DNA of 64,000 nt from Legionella israelensis (GCF_004571175.1 NZ_CP038273.1:2108001-2172000); one strand, 5' to 3'; positions 19,137-29,220 are shown, counted from the first letter of the stretch. Numbers and translations are program-made. Notes: generated by a model not told the origin, from the sequence alone.

Positions 19137-20456
19137 TTACCGTTTTGCTACGACCAAACCTTTTAAAATGGTTAATGCGGTGTAAAGTTGGTAATCTTCA
19201 TGCAATAATGCCTGTGAATCCATCGGTTTGTTCTTTTTTTCAACTTGCTGATTATTTTCTTCTCCATTGTTTAAATGGTTTTTAAGACTGGCTTCAGTAA
19301 ATCCTTTAAAGTTAGTATTATTTTTTTTATCTGGAATACTTACTTCTTCAACAACGATATCAGGAGTGATACCTTTGGCCTGTATGGAATGGCCTGATGG
19401 CGTATAATAGAGAGCCGTGGTTAATTTGATGGCTCTTTTCTCATCAAGAGGAAGAACCGTTTGCACAGAACCTTTACCGAAGCTCTTTGTGCCCAGGATA
19501 ATAGCTCGTTTATTATCTTTCAAGGCACCGGCAACAATTTCTGAGGCAGAAGCAGAGCCATTGTTAATCAAGACCACTATCGGTGCATTGTGCATAATAT
19601 CGCCTGGATTTGCCAGGGCAGTAAATTTTGAACCTGGTAAGCGGCCTTCTGTGTAAACGATTTTTTCTTCTTTGCCTTTCTTATCGTTATTGATAAAGGC
19701 ATCGGAAACCTGTATTGCGGAATCCAGCAAACCGCCCGGATTATTTCTCAGATCAAGTATCAGACCTTGTAATTTTCCTCCAGACTGCTGTTTCAGTCTT
19801 TCTACAGCCTGTATTAAACTTTTACCCGTTAATGCCTGAAAATGCGTCAAACGAATATAGCCGTAGTGTCCATCCAGAAGTTTACTTTTAACACTTTTTA
19901 TCTGGATGGTTTCTCTGACTAAGGTAAAGGTTAAGGGCTTGTCTTCCCCTTTGCGCAATATGGTCAGATCAATGGTGCTTCCTGGTTTGCCCCGCATGAT
20001 ATTGACGGCATCTTTAAGGCTTATGCCTTGCACGGATTGATGGCCGAGTTTAATGATATAGTCACCGGCTTTAATTCCAGCTTTAAAAGCAGGTGTGTCC
20101 ACGAGAGGAGTAATGACTTTAACGACGCCTTCTTCCATGGTGACTTCAATTCCTAATCCACCGAACTCACCGCTGGTGGCCGTTTGCAGGTCTTTAAAAG
20201 CATCTTCATTGAGATAAGAGGAATGTGGATCAAGATTGCTTAACATGCCTTGGATTGCATTATCAAAGAGCTCTTTATCTTCTACTGGTTTGACATAATA
20301 TTTTTTGATCTGATTAAGTGCATTAGAAAATCTCTGTACATCTTCAAGAGGAACAGGGCTGTTTGTTTCATTATTCTCGGCCAGTGCTGAAGTCGGAAAA
20401 ACAGGTATCGTTAACAGTAATGCCAGGGTATGTGAGTATAACCATTTTGTTTGCAT
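19137..20456 (-). CDS. Carboxyl-terminal processing protease, S41 family
   Basis: Periplasmic serine protease of the CtpA/Prc group with a signal peptide ending at ALA-E (~26), a PDZ domain (~100-170) and the S41 catalytic domain. The Ser-Lys dyad reads as S303 in GSASASE and K328 in SFGKGSVQ, with the expected 25-residue separation. The start is the ATG at 20456 behind AAGGAG, not the in-frame codon at 20477. The 439-residue length fits CtpA rather than the longer Prc. It is third in the gpmI-envC-ctpA cluster, an arrangement found in many Proteobacteria, and probably processes envelope or peptidoglycan-hydrolase-related substrates. Confidence 0.92.
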   Translation of the reverse strand: MQTKWLYSHTLALLLTIPVFPTSALAENNETNSPVPLEDVQRFSNALNQIKKYYVKPVEDKELFDNAIQGMLSNLDPHSSYLNEDAFKDLQTATSGEFGGLGIEVTMEEGVVKVITPLVDTPAFKAGIKAGDYIIKLGHQSVQGISLKDAVNIMRGKPGSTIDLTILRKGEDKPLTFTLVRETIQIKSVKSKLLDGHYGYIRLTHFQALTGKSLIQAVERLKQQSGGKLQGLILDLRNNPGGLLDSAIQVSDAFINNDKKGKEEKIVYTEGRLPGSKFTALANPGDIMHNAPIVVLINNGSASASEIVAGALKDNKRAIILGTKSFGKGSVQTVLPLDEKRAIKLTTALYYTPSGHSIQAKGITPDIVVEEVSIPDKKNNTNFKGFTEASLKNHLNNGEENNQQVEKKNKPMDSQALLHEDYQLYTALTILKGLVVAKR

Positions 20457-20568
20457 AGCATTCTCCTTCGATAGCACGGCCTTGAACAGTCGAACACTGT
20501 TCGTTGATTGTTATTCTTTATTAACAAGTATAGTGCACGATGGATGTAGAGACTAAATTAATACACAT

Positions 20569-21723
20569 TTAGGATAGCCAACTTAGCGGAGATACCGCTT
20601 TTCCATGATGCCTTATTTCGAAGTATAGTCCGTTTTCCTTAATTCCGCCGCTATGGCCAACGCTTGCAATTTGTTCATTTTGCAGCACTTCTTCCCCTTT
20701 ATGTTTGAAAAGAGATTCATTATGCGCATAAAGACTCATAAATCCATTTCCATGATCAATGATAAGCAATAAACCATATCCTTTTAACCAGTTACTAAAC
20801 ACCACCTTACCAGAATAGATGGCAATAACCGGTGTACCTTCCTTGGCAAAAAAGGTAACGCCCTGGTTCATTTTTTTAAAAGTATGAGGCTTTATTGTGA
20901 CAGGATAAGGCATCTTACGGCGCATTTGATGAAATGGCTTGTGATTTTCCCGTAGGCTTTGTTTGGCGAGAGTAGCTAATAAATGAGTCAGATTTTCTTT
21001 ATTGCGTTTAAATTCCTTTAATCTGGACTGTTTTTTCTGGATATCGTTGTTTAAAGCGCCAATAACGCTTTGATGATACTTTTTCGTTTCTATCAATTTT
21101 TGTTGCTGGGTATTTAATTGTTTTTGCAGCTGATGCTTTGTGGACAACTCTTCCTGAAGATGGTGTCTTGTTTGCGTTAATTGCTTATGGGCAGTTTCAA
21201 TCTCATCAATTAATTCTTTACGGGATTTTATAATGTATTGATAATAGCTCATGACTCGACTGAAACTGCCCGGATTTTCCTGGCTCAGCAGCCATTTTAA
21301 AGGTTGATATTCCCCTATCTGATAGCAGGAGCGAACATGTTTAGCCAAAAGTTCCTGTTGTGTTGACAATTGTTGATTTAATTGATGATTTTGTTGTTGC
21401 AAAATTTTAATTTTTTCTTCTTTATCATTGATCTCTTTTTGCAGTTGACGCTGTTTTAAGATGCTGGCGCTAATTTGTTTTTCCGTCTTTGCCAATTCCT
21501 TATCAAGAACCTCTCGTCGATTATTGGCCTGCTTTAGTTTTTGCTGAAGAGCACCGATTTGAGCGTCCAGTTTTTTCAGTCGATGCTGGGTTTCCCTGGT
21601 CGAGGAGGGAAGAGGAGCAGCCTGTAGAGTGCTCGTACCTGATATGGGCTTGTTGATAAAAAGACAGAAAAATATGGCGCAAATGAGATATTCCCGTGAG
21701 CGAAAGAGCGTGGTTTTAATCAT
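20569..21723 (-). CDS. envC: EnvC-like murein hydrolase activator
   Basis: 384-residue exported protein. After an N-terminal signal or anchor (~10-30) comes a long coiled coil (~45-260) rich in Gln, Lys and Glu, then a LytM domain (~285-384). The LytM domain is degenerate: the metal-binding HxH is replaced in GLYFEIRHHG, as in E. coli EnvC, although IDHGNGFMSLYAHN is kept. EnvC proteins do not cut peptidoglycan; they activate amidases at the septum. The start overlaps the end of gpmI by eight bases, implying translational coupling. Confidence 0.88.
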   Translation of the reverse strand: MIKTTLFRSREYLICAIFFCLFINKPISGTSTLQAAPLPSSTRETQHRLKKLDAQIGALQQKLKQANNRREVLDKELAKTEKQISASILKQRQLQKEINDKEEKIKILQQQNHQLNQQLSTQQELLAKHVRSCYQIGEYQPLKWLLSQENPGSFSRVMSYYQYIIKSRKELIDEIETAHKQLTQTRHHLQEELSTKHQLQKQLNTQQQKLIETKKYHQSVIGALNNDIQKKQSRLKEFKRNKENLTHLLATLAKQSLRENHKPFHQMRRKMPYPVTIKPHTFKKMNQGVTFFAKEGTPVIAIYSGKVVFSNWLKGYGLLLIIDHGNGFMSLYAHNESLFKHKGEEVLQNEQIASVGHSGGIKENGLYFEIRHHGKAVSPLSWLS

Positions 21724-23257
21724 TATCTTTTTCCAACAGGGCTTTTCCAGTCATTTCCGCCGGCTTTTCGATATCCAGTAAAGCCAGTATGCTGGGTGCT
21801 ACATCCACCAGACTGCCATTTTGTTGAGTAAACTTCCATTGCGGATGGCCAATATACAGCAAAGGTACAGGCATACAGGTATGTGCTGTATGAGGTTGAT
21901 GCGTAGTTTCATCATACATGGTTTCAGCATTTCCATGATCAGCGGTTATCAGCAATTGTCCTTTGTGTTTTTTTAAGGCAGACCAAACCTGGCTCATGCA
22001 CTTGTCAAGACATTCAATGGCACGAACTGTGGCTGAAAAATTGCCGCTGTGACCTACCATATCTGCATTGGCATAGTTACAGATGATGACATCATAAGCC
22101 TGACTGTTAATAGCGTCGACTAAGGCCATGGTTAGTTCCGGGGCACTCATTTCAGGTTGCAAATCATAGGTGGCAACTTGTGGGGAAGGAACCAGTATCC
22201 GGTCCTCGTCTGCAAACACCTCTTCTGTTCCTCCATTGAAGAAAAAAGTGACGTGGGCGTATTTTTCGGTTTCCGCTATTCTCAATTGAGTCAGGCCGTA
22301 TTCGGAAATGATTTCACCCAGGGTATGCTGCATTTTAAGGGGAGGAAAAGCACAGATGGTGTTCAGATCCTTGGAATATTGAGTCATGCTGATAAATGCA
22401 CTCAGCTTAGGCTGTGTTTTTCGTTCGAATCCTTGAAACTCTTCATCGATAAACGCTGAAGTAAGTTGTCTTGCTCTGTCTGCACGGAAATTAAAAAAGA
22501 AAACAGCATCGCCATTTTTAATGGGTGTACCATCGTTAATATGTGTAGGAGGGATGAATTCATCACTCACACCAGATAAATAATACTCTTTAATCGCTTC
22601 TTCTGCCGCAGGATAATGGTGTTCAGATTCGGCAGCTGTGATTAAATGATAGGCCGGTTTTATTCTTTCCCATCTTTCGTCCCTGTCCATTGCATAATAT
22701 CTGCCGGTGATAGAGCAGATTTTAGCACCGGGTAATTGAGTTAATTGCTGATTTAAGCGATGTACGCTTTGCAGGGCACTTTGTGGCGGTGTATCTCTTC
22801 CATCCAGAAAGAGATGCAGACAAAGAGATTGAAATTGTTTTTCTGCACATAAATCCAGAAAGGCAAACAGATGGTCTTCATGACTGTGTACACCTCCAGG
22901 TGAGAGCAGCCCCATAACATGCATCGATTTCCCTGTTTCTTTTAAATGATCAATGGTTTGATTAAAGATGGTGTTTTCCGAAAAACGATCATCGCGAATA
23001 GACTGATTGATGCGAGTGAAATCCTGTGAAAGAATGCGGCCTGCGCCTAAATGCATATGGCCTACTTCCGAATTTCCCATTTGCGCATCCGGGAGACCAA
23101 CCGATTGGCCGGAGGCCTGTAGCAACATGTGTGGTCGAGTGTTCCACCATTTATCCCATTGAGGTGTCCTGGCGGCATGGATAGCATTGTGATCCGCATT
23201 TTCATTGTAGCCCCAGCCATCAAGAATCATAAGAACCAGGGGGGTGCGTTCCGGCAT
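21716..23257 (-). CDS. gpmI: 2,3-bisphosphoglycerate-independent phosphoglycerate mutase
   Basis: Glycolytic and gluconeogenic enzyme interconverting 3- and 2-phosphoglycerate, manganese-dependent and of the alkaline phosphatase superfamily. At 513 residues it has the normal size. The N-terminal metal site VLMILDGWG and the nucleophile Ser63 in MGNSEVGH are visible, with ITADHGNAE near residue 440 supplying further metal ligands. GGAGA stands upstream of the ATG. First gene of the gpmI-envC-ctpA unit. Confidence 0.97.
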   Translation of the reverse strand: MPERTPLVLMILDGWGYNENADHNAIHAARTPQWDKWWNTRPHMLLQASGQSVGLPDAQMGNSEVGHMHLGAGRILSQDFTRINQSIRDDRFSENTIFNQTIDHLKETGKSMHVMGLLSPGGVHSHEDHLFAFLDLCAEKQFQSLCLHLFLDGRDTPPQSALQSVHRLNQQLTQLPGAKICSITGRYYAMDRDERWERIKPAYHLITAAESEHHYPAAEEAIKEYYLSGVSDEFIPPTHINDGTPIKNGDAVFFFNFRADRARQLTSAFIDEEFQGFERKTQPKLSAFISMTQYSKDLNTICAFPPLKMQHTLGEIISEYGLTQLRIAETEKYAHVTFFFNGGTEEVFADEDRILVPSPQVATYDLQPEMSAPELTMALVDAINSQAYDVIICNYANADMVGHSGNFSATVRAIECLDKCMSQVWSALKKHKGQLLITADHGNAETMYDETTHQPHTAHTCMPVPLLYIGHPQWKFTQQNGSLVDVAPSILALLDIEKPAEMTGKALLEKDND

Positions 23258-23521
23258 TGCAGTCTCCGATATTGTTTGGACAATTATTGCATCTCACCGA
23301 CTTCCGCACCTGCGTTTTTGGCTAAAAAATTAAATTTTTAAACATCAATGCTCATTTGCTCGTATGTGCGGTGCCGGGGTATCATTAAAATAAAATTATT
23401 ATACCTGCCGTAAATAATTATGCGACTTTATCTTTAATTTTTTTCCAGGTACTAAAATACTGTTCACGTAGCCAGTGTTCATTAGCTATTATATAAACAA
23501 GTTTAATCATTAAGGTCAGGC

Positions 23522-24952
23522 ATGTTTAAAAAAATTCTCGTAGCTAACCGGGGTGAAATCGCATTAAGGATTATACGCTCCTGTAAAGAAATGGGTATAG
23601 CAGCGGTGGCTATTTACAGCGAGGTGGATCGCTACGCTCTCCATGTCAAGAGGGCTTCGCACTCGCATTGCTTAGGAAAAAGTCCCATGAAAGCCTATCT
23701 TGATGCGCATCGCATTATTGAATGCGCAAAAGCAGCAGGTTGCGAAGCCATCCATCCTGGCTATGGTTTTCTATCGGAAAATGCTGAATTTGCCGATGCC
23801 TGCGAGCGAGCTGGTCTTGTCTTTATTGGTCCTAAATCATCCATTATCGCAAAAATGGGATCTAAAATTGCTGCCCGCGCGCTCATGCAAAAGGCCAAGA
23901 TTCCTGTGATTCCTGGCAGTGATGGAAATTTAGATACAGTGGCTAATGCGATTGAATGTGCCAGACATCTGGGATACCCGGTGATGCTGAAGGCGACTTT
24001 TGGCGGAGGTGGAAGAGGCATTCGTATCTGTCAGAACGATGAGCAGTTGCGCCAGAATTTTTCCAGAGCACAATCTGAGGCCGAGAAAGCATTTGGTGAT
24101 GCGCATATCTTTATGGAGAAATTGATTGTTAATCCACGCCATATTGAGGTGCAAGTCTTATCGGATCACTATGGAAACCGTGTACATTTATTTGAAAGGG
24201 ACTGTTCCATTCAACGCCGTCATCAGAAACTGGTTGAAATTGCGCCTTCACCACAATTACAGCAAGAGGTACGTGCAAAACTTTATGACTATGCGCTTCG
24301 AATTGTGGATATTGTTGGTTATACCAATGCAGGTACTGTTGAATTTATTGTCGATGAGCAGTCAAACATTTATTTTTTGGAAATGAATACCCGACTGCAG
24401 GTGGAACATCCTGTGACAGAGCAGATCACTGGCATTGATATTGTTCAGGCGCAAATTCGTATTGCGGCTGGAGAAAAACTGCAATTGGCACAGGAGCAGA
24501 TCAGTCGAAGAGGTTTTGCCATTGAATTTCGTATCAATGCTGAAGACCCTCAGAATGATTTTTTACCCAGTTTTGGACGCGTGACACGCTATTATGCTTC
24601 GGGTGGACCCGGTGTGCGTACGGACAGCGCAATATACACAGGCTATACGATTCCTCCGGATTATGATTCTCTTTGTGCCAAATTAACAGTTTGGGCTCTG
24701 GACTGGCCAAGTGTACTTTGTCGAGCCAGAAGAGCTTTAGAAGAAATGCGATTGTTTGGTGTGAAAACAACCATTCCTTATTATCTGGAAATGTTAAAGT
24801 CCAGTGAATTACAGGAAGGTTTGTTGACCACTTCCCTGGTAGAATCACACCCAGAATGGCTGGAATACTCTAATAAGACGATGCCGCAGCACAAAGCGGC
24901 AGTCATTGCTGCTGCACTGGCCATGTACAGTCACAGTCATTCAGAAGCCTAG
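23522..24952 (+). CDS. Biotin carboxylase (AccC / pyruvate carboxylase subunit A type)
   Basis: ATP-grasp enzyme that carboxylates biotin on a carrier protein. The 476-residue protein begins MFKKILVANRGEIALRIIR and contains the ATP-binding glycine loop FGGGGRGIR, HIEVQVLSDHYGNRVHLFERDCS, MNTRLQVEHPVTE and the C-terminal PPDYDSLCAKL. It could be AccC of acetyl-CoA carboxylase or the A subunit of a two-subunit pyruvate or oxaloacetate carboxylase. Neither a biotin carrier (accB) nor a carboxyltransferase (oadA/pycB) is adjacent, so the partner cannot be fixed. The length slightly above 450 and the stand-alone position favour the PycA type; this is inference. Confidence 0.85.
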   Translation: MFKKILVANRGEIALRIIRSCKEMGIAAVAIYSEVDRYALHVKRASHSHCLGKSPMKAYLDAHRIIECAKAAGCEAIHPGYGFLSENAEFADACERAGLVFIGPKSSIIAKMGSKIAARALMQKAKIPVIPGSDGNLDTVANAIECARHLGYPVMLKATFGGGGRGIRICQNDEQLRQNFSRAQSEAEKAFGDAHIFMEKLIVNPRHIEVQVLSDHYGNRVHLFERDCSIQRRHQKLVEIAPSPQLQQEVRAKLYDYALRIVDIVGYTNAGTVEFIVDEQSNIYFLEMNTRLQVEHPVTEQITGIDIVQAQIRIAAGEKLQLAQEQISRRGFAIEFRINAEDPQNDFLPSFGRVTRYYASGGPGVRTDSAIYTGYTIPPDYDSLCAKLTVWALDWPSVLCRARRALEEMRLFGVKTTIPYYLEMLKSSELQEGLLTTSLVESHPEWLEYSNKTMPQHKAAVIAAALAMYSHSHSEA

Positions 24953-25066
24953 CTTATTTTTATCGCCATATATAAAATTGATGTATAACCTGCAAAATTG
25001 GTTGCTATTTAGTCTAATTGAATATATAAATGCATGTATGATTCGTTTAATTATTTTGGATAAGGT

Positions 25067-26101
25067 ATGCCTCTTTATCTCATCGATGGGCAAATTAACA
25101 TCGAAAATTATAAACAGTATTGTCAAAACCATAAAATAAAGCCTGAAAACGCCGTTTTTATTTTTCCCGGGAATGCCAGCCACCATACGAAAGAAAGCAC
25201 CTTGTTTTCAATTAAAAGTGGAGGTGGGCTGGCCAGGGCAGCGGCACAGATCGGCAGGGAAGGTTATGCCACCTTGAGTTTGCCCACCACCAATATGGAG
25301 AAATGGGAAAAGGACAAAAAGCAACAGGAAATTGTGCAAACGGCCATTGCCGATTTATATCGTGCGGCTGGCGCAGGTTATCATATAATCTTACCTGTTC
25401 GGTTTCATGAAAACGAGGACTACTTTGATGAAGGTTTGGGTGCTGAACAACTGTATGAACCAAATTTCTGGGGCGGCATACAATCTGTCCCTAATCTGCT
25501 CTTAGCCCGCCATTATCTTGAACAATTAAACCTGCTAAATGAGTTTCTTGATCAGGATGAGGATAAACAAAAAGAAAATCCTTTTTTTCAGGCATATCAG
25601 GACGGTAAGGACATGGATCCGAATCATCCATGGCTGCAGTCTCATCCTTTAAAAATGCGAGGGGACACTAAGGAAAGCACATCGAATTCAAACGCTGGGG
25701 CGGAATTATCCCTTTTTTCCATAGACAAAAATGCAGGCGCAACCGAGGTGTCGAATCAAACCTTCCCTCTGTCCTATGAAAAGCTTTATCAACGAGGCCA
25801 GAACTCTCTTGACAGTGCCCGTCAGCTATTGGTGGATTATACAAAAAATGACTCTTCGTTCCTGCGTTTGCTGCACGGTCATTGGAATGACAGACATTAT
25901 GTGAAAGAAGTGAATGAGCTCGTTAAGAAAATTGATGATATGCAAATTACAACACTTGATGATTTAATCAGTGCATTTGATAATATCCAGGCTAACTCGG
26001 AACATACCTCTGATCCCTTATTCAGACGTATACAATTTATAAAAAATCATCGTGAAGAAGAGCAGAAGAGCCAATTTGATCTAAATAATGATTTATCCTA
26101 A
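25067..26101 (+). CDS. Uncharacterised 344-residue protein, effector-like
   Basis: No family could be assigned with confidence. The N-terminal part has VFIFPGNASHHTKE, then a glycine-rich SGGGLARAAAQIG and ATLSLPTTN, a layout faintly like a macro domain. The middle has PNFWGGIQSVPNLLLARHYL followed by a low-complexity, acidic, Ser-rich linker (~180-235). The C-terminal region has ARQLLVDYTK, FLRLLHGHWN and VKEVNELVKKI; similar helical blocks recur, to my recollection, in proteins confined to Legionella. There is no signal peptide or membrane segment. Secretion by Dot/Icm is plausible but unproven. AAGG lies just before the ATG. Confidence 0.6.
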   Translation: MPLYLIDGQINIENYKQYCQNHKIKPENAVFIFPGNASHHTKESTLFSIKSGGGLARAAAQIGREGYATLSLPTTNMEKWEKDKKQQEIVQTAIADLYRAAGAGYHIILPVRFHENEDYFDEGLGAEQLYEPNFWGGIQSVPNLLLARHYLEQLNLLNEFLDQDEDKQKENPFFQAYQDGKDMDPNHPWLQSHPLKMRGDTKESTSNSNAGAELSLFSIDKNAGATEVSNQTFPLSYEKLYQRGQNSLDSARQLLVDYTKNDSSFLRLLHGHWNDRHYVKEVNELVKKIDDMQITTLDDLISAFDNIQANSEHTSDPLFRRIQFIKNHREEEQKSQFDLNNDLS

Positions 26102-26136
26102 AAGTGCACAAAAAAATTTCATCATCGCTAGGAACA

Positions 26137-26736
26137 ATGAAAAATAAAAATTCTCGACGTTCATCTGATATTTTATTGCTAATTGCCTCTGATAAAAGCG
26201 CCGGCAAAACGGTATCTTATCGTTACCTTTTTAACATGCTTGGTGAGCGGGCTTTTGGCCTGGTGTTGTTATTTTTTGCTCTTCCAAGCGCTTTACCCCT
26301 TTCTGCCATTCCTGGTGTGGCGCTGGTATTCAGCATACCTTTAGCTCTTTGTAGCCTGCAAATGATTCTGGGACGACAAACGCTCTGGATACCAGGCATC
26401 ATTGCCAGGCGAAGCGTTGAGCATGAAACATTAAAAAAAATGATTGAGAAGGCTTTGCCTTTTCTTGTTAAAATGGAACAATTGCTAAGACCACGTCTGG
26501 TTTTTTTGTTCAGACGTCCGATAGAGATGGTGACTGGTTTTTGTATATTTATATTGTCCATTTTATTAATGTTACCCATTCCGTTCAGTAATTTTATTTT
26601 GTCTGGCTTAATTATTCTCTTTAGTCTTGGATTTATTGAAAAAGATGGCTTATTTATCTTGATGGCTTATATAGGAAGCCTGGTTTATTTCAATTTTTTA
26701 TTTTTCTTAGTCAGAATGCTCTTGCCGGCTTTTTAA
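26137..26736 (+). CDS. ExoD family membrane protein
   Basis: 199-residue integral membrane protein of the exopolysaccharide synthesis ExoD family. The family segments GERAFGLVLLFFALPSALPL and PGVALVFSIPLALCSLQM are followed by two further hydrophobic stretches (about 130-150 and 165-190 from this start). ExoD in rhizobia affects exopolysaccharide production and alkaline tolerance; the biochemical role is unknown. Start: ATG at 26137 behind AGGA; a GTG at 26104, two bases after the previous gene, has no ribosome site. Confidence 0.82.
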   Translation: MKNKNSRRSSDILLLIASDKSAGKTVSYRYLFNMLGERAFGLVLLFFALPSALPLSAIPGVALVFSIPLALCSLQMILGRQTLWIPGIIARRSVEHETLKKMIEKALPFLVKMEQLLRPRLVFLFRRPIEMVTGFCIFILSILLMLPIPFSNFILSGLIILFSLGFIEKDGLFILMAYIGSLVYFNFLFFLVRMLLPAF

Positions 26737-26748
26737 AAAACCAATTCA

Positions 26749-26823
26749 CTCATGTTACGCAGCACAGTTAAAATTTCAAAATGCGTCCAAAGGTGCAAAA
26801 AAGACAAAGCTGCTTAACATGAG
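26749..26823. repeat. Dispersed palindromic element, short copy B
   Basis: The terminal inverted repeat CTCATGTTACGCAGC (26749-26763) pairs with 26809-26823 with one mismatch. The interior AAAATTTCAAAATGCGTCC and GTGCAAAAAAGAC is nearly the same as in the right arm of copy C (57420-57460). Copy B lacks most of the left half of C, so it appears to be an internal deletion derivative. Confidence 0.75.
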
Positions 26824-26827
26824 CCAG

Positions 26828-28312
26828 TTAAGGCAGTTTGATAGGATTCAGTGAGGCTTCAAGCTGGTCTAATTTTTTCATCGAATCGGTCTCGGTGAAA
26901 AAGAAAAATTTTCGGTTTATGGCCAGATTGATAACACCGGCGATCGCATAACCAACGCCGACTCCTAAAACAGCAAGCCCAACATTGGCCAAAATATAAT
27001 TCATGTTTCGGTGGGTTTTCAATTCCGGTTTGGCTTTATCAATGGCTTCGCCGCAGTTCTCTTTAAATTGCTTATAATCATCTTCGCTGGGAGTTTTCTT
27101 GCATATCAGATTTTGAGCTTCCCTGTCCAGTGTTTCAGTGAGCGCTTCTGTACGCTGAAAGGCTGAATCATATTTAAGATAGTCCTTACAGGATTTATCT
27201 TTAATTTTATCTCTTAAAGCTTGAAACTCTGCTTGCTTTTCTTTTAACTGCTGCAGATAACGGTTAAAGGGGCGCAGTTGAGATTCGGTTATCGTATTGA
27301 TTTCTTTCTGAAGGGGCAGCAGTGTGTCTGATGGCTGGCTCCTTTCAATGTCATCATCTAAAATGTCTTCCAGCGTTTGAGAAGGATAACCAAGGGAACT
27401 GAGAGTAGATAGCGGCATAGAAGTGACTTCAACGGTCCGAGAAGATTCAGCCGGCCTTTCTTCCTCTTCAAAATTACCAATCCAGTCAAGACTGACGTCT
27501 TTTTCACATAAATTAAAAAGTTTTTCACATACCAGCGAGAGGTTGGGTCGTTGTTTAGGGTCTTCGTGAACTAATCCTTCAAGGATTTCCACCAAGACCG
27601 ATATTTCTTGTTCGCTGAATTGAAGTTGCCTCAGCTGTTGCGGAACGGTTTGTTTAAAATCAAATTCTCTTTGCTTTCTGTAAAATTTGGTTAATTCCAG
27701 ACAACCGAGCGCCCAAAGATAAATATATCCTATAGAAGCCAAATCAGAAAATTGATTATTTGTCGGGTCAACATCGCTTGAAGAAGGAGTTACTTCAAGT
27801 GCCATGAAGCCCAGTTTCCCTGGGATAAAAAATTGATTTGCATATTCTTTTAGAATCGCATTTCCGAAATCTATGACGTGGATGCCATCTTGGTTAATGA
27901 TGAAATTATCCGGTTTTATATCCCGATGCGCATACCCTTTATCATGAAACTTATCCAATCCTTTGGCCAGATGATAAAAAAGAACGAGCATTTGATGGGG
28001 GGTAAAACTATTATTCTCAATAAGATTTTGAAAACATTCCCCCGGAATAAAGTCCGATACGATGGTATAAGAAGTATGATTTCGACCTGTTTTCTTCGAT
28101 TGATAGGCGAGGAGTTTTTTATGACGCTCAAGGCATTCTATTTCTCGCTCTACCTGTCCGCAATTTTCAGGATTTGCCTTTATTTGCTTAACAAGGACTA
28201 ATTTATTTTGCGAGTTTTGGGCCAGATAAGTGTGGGTTTTGTGTTCATGATTAAAGCTAATCTTTTTTAATATAGTAAACTTTTCGATTGTACCTGGTTT
28301 TAACTGAGGCAT
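26828..28312 (-). CDS. Eukaryotic-type Ser/Thr protein kinase with coiled coil and membrane tail (LegK-like)
   Basis: 494-residue protein with a Hanks-type kinase domain (~10-280). Visible catalytic residues are K42 (LVLVKQI), E57 region (VEREIEC), HRD at 129-131 within AHRDIKPDNF and DFG at 148-150. The glycine loop is degenerate (ISFNHEHKT). A charged coiled-coil region (~330-440) and a hydrophobic hairpin (ANVGLAVLGVGVGYAIAG, ~445-470) follow. Architecture and lack of a signal peptide resemble LegK effectors that phosphorylate host proteins after Dot/Icm delivery, with the C-terminal hydrophobic region for membrane targeting. Effector status is inferred. Confidence 0.82.
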   Translation of the reverse strand: MPQLKPGTIEKFTILKKISFNHEHKTHTYLAQNSQNKLVLVKQIKANPENCGQVEREIECLERHKKLLAYQSKKTGRNHTSYTIVSDFIPGECFQNLIENNSFTPHQMLVLFYHLAKGLDKFHDKGYAHRDIKPDNFIINQDGIHVIDFGNAILKEYANQFFIPGKLGFMALEVTPSSSDVDPTNNQFSDLASIGYIYLWALGCLELTKFYRKQREFDFKQTVPQQLRQLQFSEQEISVLVEILEGLVHEDPKQRPNLSLVCEKLFNLCEKDVSLDWIGNFEEEERPAESSRTVEVTSMPLSTLSSLGYPSQTLEDILDDDIERSQPSDTLLPLQKEINTITESQLRPFNRYLQQLKEKQAEFQALRDKIKDKSCKDYLKYDSAFQRTEALTETLDREAQNLICKKTPSEDDYKQFKENCGEAIDKAKPELKTHRNMNYILANVGLAVLGVGVGYAIAGVINLAINRKFFFFTETDSMKKLDQLEASLNPIKLP

Positions 28313-29220
28313 GTCTAAACTCTCGGACGCTTTGTTTTTTAAATTGGATAAAAAAAGATAAGGAGATTAAAAAATAAGAAGATGATAGGAAAAATACTAA
28401 TTAATATGCGAAAAGTCAAGCTTTTAAACAAATATTCTTAAAGAAGAACAATTAGCCTAAATTGATTTAAAATAATCAAATAGGATCATTACAAAGTACC
28501 ACCAAATCCAGGCGGCATGGCTGAGTTCTTAGAGGGTTATGAACATTTGGCGCTAATAATCCAGTCGTTCTCGTATTCTACTGACGTAATTTCTTAAACG
28601 TTTTTGCTGTTTAAGAAAGGCTCTTAAAGGCGTATCAATCTTAAAATAAAAAATATTGGCTAAAAATCCATAGCAGACAACGTCCACGGTATGGATTTTA
28701 TCACCAAAAAGAAAGGTTTGCTGGCCCAATTCATTGTCAACGGCTTGTAGATCGGCAATGCCGGATTGGTAAATAGCATCCGCTTCATACCGGCCAATGC
28801 CCTGGAAATGATATTTTTCAATATTGTATTCATGGGCCTTTATGAGTGTTGCTTCAGAAACATCAGGACATTGCTTTAAAAAAGCTTCTTTAAACTCAGG
28901 CCAGAACCGTTCATCTTGCCATCGAGAATATGACATGACCCAATACAGATGATTATCAAGGGTGCGAGTAATTAAAAATTGAAGATTTTTTTGCTGATCA
29001 GACAAGTGCTTATCGGGTTGAAGATGATGTTTTTCACAAAGATAATCAATAATATGATTACTGTCAGTGATAATATTGCCGCCATCGTCGATGTAGGGCA
29101 GCTGTCCTCGCGGTGCATTCTTGATATCTATAATATTGTGATAGATATAACTGATTTTATGCAATCTTAAGAACGTATCTACTTTTAAACCAAAAGGATT
29201 ATTATCGGGTAAGCCAAACA

